Source: an uncultured Ilumatobacter sp.
GTDB taxonomy: Bacteria > Actinomycetota > Acidimicrobiia > Acidimicrobiales > Ilumatobacteraceae
Reading direction: 5' to 3'
Assembly: GCA_937891565.1 (NCBI GenBank)
Contig: CALAHA010000387.1
Span: forward strand, 1 to 6,404
DNA: 6,404 bases
Shown: in pieces, positions 5,473 through 6,404 of the stretch
How positions within the stretch are numbered: position 1 is the stretch's first letter
Layout of the letters: each line of letters begins with the position of its first letter
Made by a program: the position numbers and the translations under genes
Notes under the pieces: generated by a model
The model's database searches: none
What the model was told of the DNA's origin: nothing
What the model saw: the letters and a program-made list of their open reading frames with translations, nothing else

Positions 5473-6404
5473 TCAGCCCGCGTTGACAGCGTCGTCGACG
5501 ATGTCATAGAGCTGGCTAGCCAGGTCGTTGCCCTCACCGGACGTCGCCTCGATGACGAGGTAGGCGCCGTATCCGTCTTCCAGATCGAGCCACGGGACCG
5601 TGCCATACGCTCCCGCGTCACTGATTCGACCACTCTCACGGTCGATCCACCAGCCCATGCCGTAACCCGTTCCGGCACCACCGGCTGAACCGTCGTAGGC
5701 CGCAGCGATCCGGTCAGCGTGCATCGTGTCGAGCGCTTCCTGGGACAGCACCTGCTCGTCGCCACACAGGCCACCGCGCAGATGCATGAGGAGGAGTTGG
5801 CCGTAGTCGGGGGCCGTGATGTAGGCGCCGCCTTCGAGGTTCGGGTTGTCGGTGGCGATCAACGTCGATGGGTCCGAGTTGAACTCGACCGGGTAGTTGA
5901 AGCCTTCACCCATCTGTGTGAAGTGGTTGTTGAACGCCAGCGATTCGACTCCGCACGGCTGGACGTAGGTCTCGTTGACAAGTTCGGCCCAGGACTTGCC
6001 AGACACTGCTTCGGCCACGGCGCCAGCGACCTGCCACTGGGCACCGCCATAGTTGAAGGCCACATCCGGCGGCGTGATGTCGCCATCGTCATTCGGCGAG
6101 GTGAAGATGCTCTCGGCGCAGTCCTGCAGTGTTCCGGCCGGAAGGAATTGGCAGACGTACGGGCCGTAGCCAGGATCGGGGAACAGACCGATCAGCCCCG
6201 AACTGTTGGACAGGAGGTGCGCTGGCGTGATCTCCGGGTTGCTTGACCCCCAGTCGACCGCATCGGCAATTGGGGCGTCGATGTCGAGCAGTCCATCGTC
6301 TTGGAGGCTCAGCAGAACGCCGGCCACAAGCATCTTGCTTGACGATGCAATGAGTGAGGAACGTTCCGGGCCGAACTCGCCCCAGTACCGCTCAAGGATC
6401 ACGC
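5473..6404 (-). CDS. Serine hydrolase, beta-lactamase/PBP fold (class C-like), 5' partial
   Basis: This is a serine hydrolase of the class C beta-lactamase / D-aminopeptidase / esterase family. In visible numbering, counted from the first full codon at 6402, SSSK (20-23) is the S-x-x-K motif with Ser20 as nucleophile and Lys23 as base. FNYGGAQWQVAG (116-127) is the Y-x-N region; Tyr118 is kept, but Gly replaces the usual Asn. ITPAHLLSNSSGL (58-70) is the common block before it. DAGAYGT (262-268) sits where the KTG/HxG strand is expected and is divergent. The frame runs off the right edge. The GTG at 6402 is probably internal, since family members have some 50 or more residues before the SxxK, often with an export signal. 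Four cysteines (84, 95, 150, 213) would suit an exported, disulfide-bearing protein, which is inference. The stop lies 16 bp before the next gene, so the two form an operon. Substrate is unknown; ester, amide or D-amino peptide are all possible. Confidence 0.92.
   Translation of the reverse strand, partial: VILERYWGEFGPERSSLIASSSKMLVAGVLLSLQDDGLLDIDAPIADAVDWGSSNPEITPAHLLSNSSGLIGLFPDPGYGPYVCQFLPAGTLQDCAESIFTSPNDDGDITPPDVAFNYGGAQWQVAGAVAEAVSGKSWAELVNETYVQPCGVESLAFNNHFTQMGEGFNYPVEFNSDPSTLIATDNPNLEGGAYITAPDYGQLLLMHLRGGLCGDEQVLSQEALDTMHADRIAAAYDGSAGGAGTGYGMGWWIDRESGRISDAGAYGTVPWLDLEDGYGAYLVIEATSGEGNDLASQLYDIVDDAVNAG

Noticed and set aside
4572..5486. 304-codon plus-strand open frame
   Set aside because: Antisense shadow of the dimethylformamidase-like gene, Arg/Val-rich with no recognisable motif; long antisense frames are common in GC-rich DNA.
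5457..5774. N-terminal extension of the dimethylformamidase-like gene
   Set aside because: It overlaps the well-supported serine hydrolase in another frame, reads as Arg/Ser/Thr-rich low-complexity sequence, and a good GAGGAA site precedes the ATG at 5456.
5719..6246. 175-codon plus-strand open frame
   Set aside because: Antisense to the serine hydrolase, whose SxxK and FNYGG blocks fix the coding strand.
6400..6402. GTG as true start of the serine hydrolase
   Set aside because: It would leave only 19 residues before the catalytic Ser and no export signal; the frame probably continues beyond the window.

Overview
The window is GC-rich chromosomal DNA with four protein-coding genes in two convergent pairs. 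Several things point to a high-GC actinobacterium, possibly an Acidimicrobiia/Ilumatobacter-like lineage: strong G/C bias at third codon positions, a GTG start with no Shine-Dalgarno sequence behind a TAnnnT box (a leaderless arrangement), and the protein families present. The lineage guess is inference; there is no rRNA or other marker gene here.

Plus strand, left half (1-3630). The first gene is the 3' part of a Cys/Met-metabolism PLP enzyme of the cystathionine gamma-synthase / gamma-lyase fold, cut by the left window edge. After 71 bp comes an 855-residue protein that joins three activities in one chain. These are an acyl-adenylating ligase of the ANL superfamily, a phosphopantetheine carrier domain, and an integral-membrane acyltransferase-3 (AT3) domain with its R-x10-H motif intact. 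The order implies activation of a carboxylic acid as acyl-AMP, loading onto the carrier in cis, and delivery to a membrane acyltransferase that modifies an acceptor at or beyond the membrane. It is analogous in logic to DltA-DltC-DltB but built from different families, and it is the most interesting object here.

Convergent gap (3631-3917). It holds a possible small frame-disrupted gene, a nested inverted repeat that could end transcription, and an 18-bp tandem duplication that runs over the end of the minus-strand gene.

Minus strand, right half (6404 down to 3918). A serine beta-lactamase/penicillin-binding-protein-fold hydrolase, cut by the right window edge, is followed after 16 bp by a 512-residue protein related to the C-terminal part of the N,N-dimethylformamidase large subunit. 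The short spacing and a good GAGGAA ribosome binding site indicate one transcript. Both are probably hydrolases of amide- or ester-type bonds, but the substrates cannot be read from the sequence. No tRNA, rRNA, insertion sequence or CRISPR array was seen.
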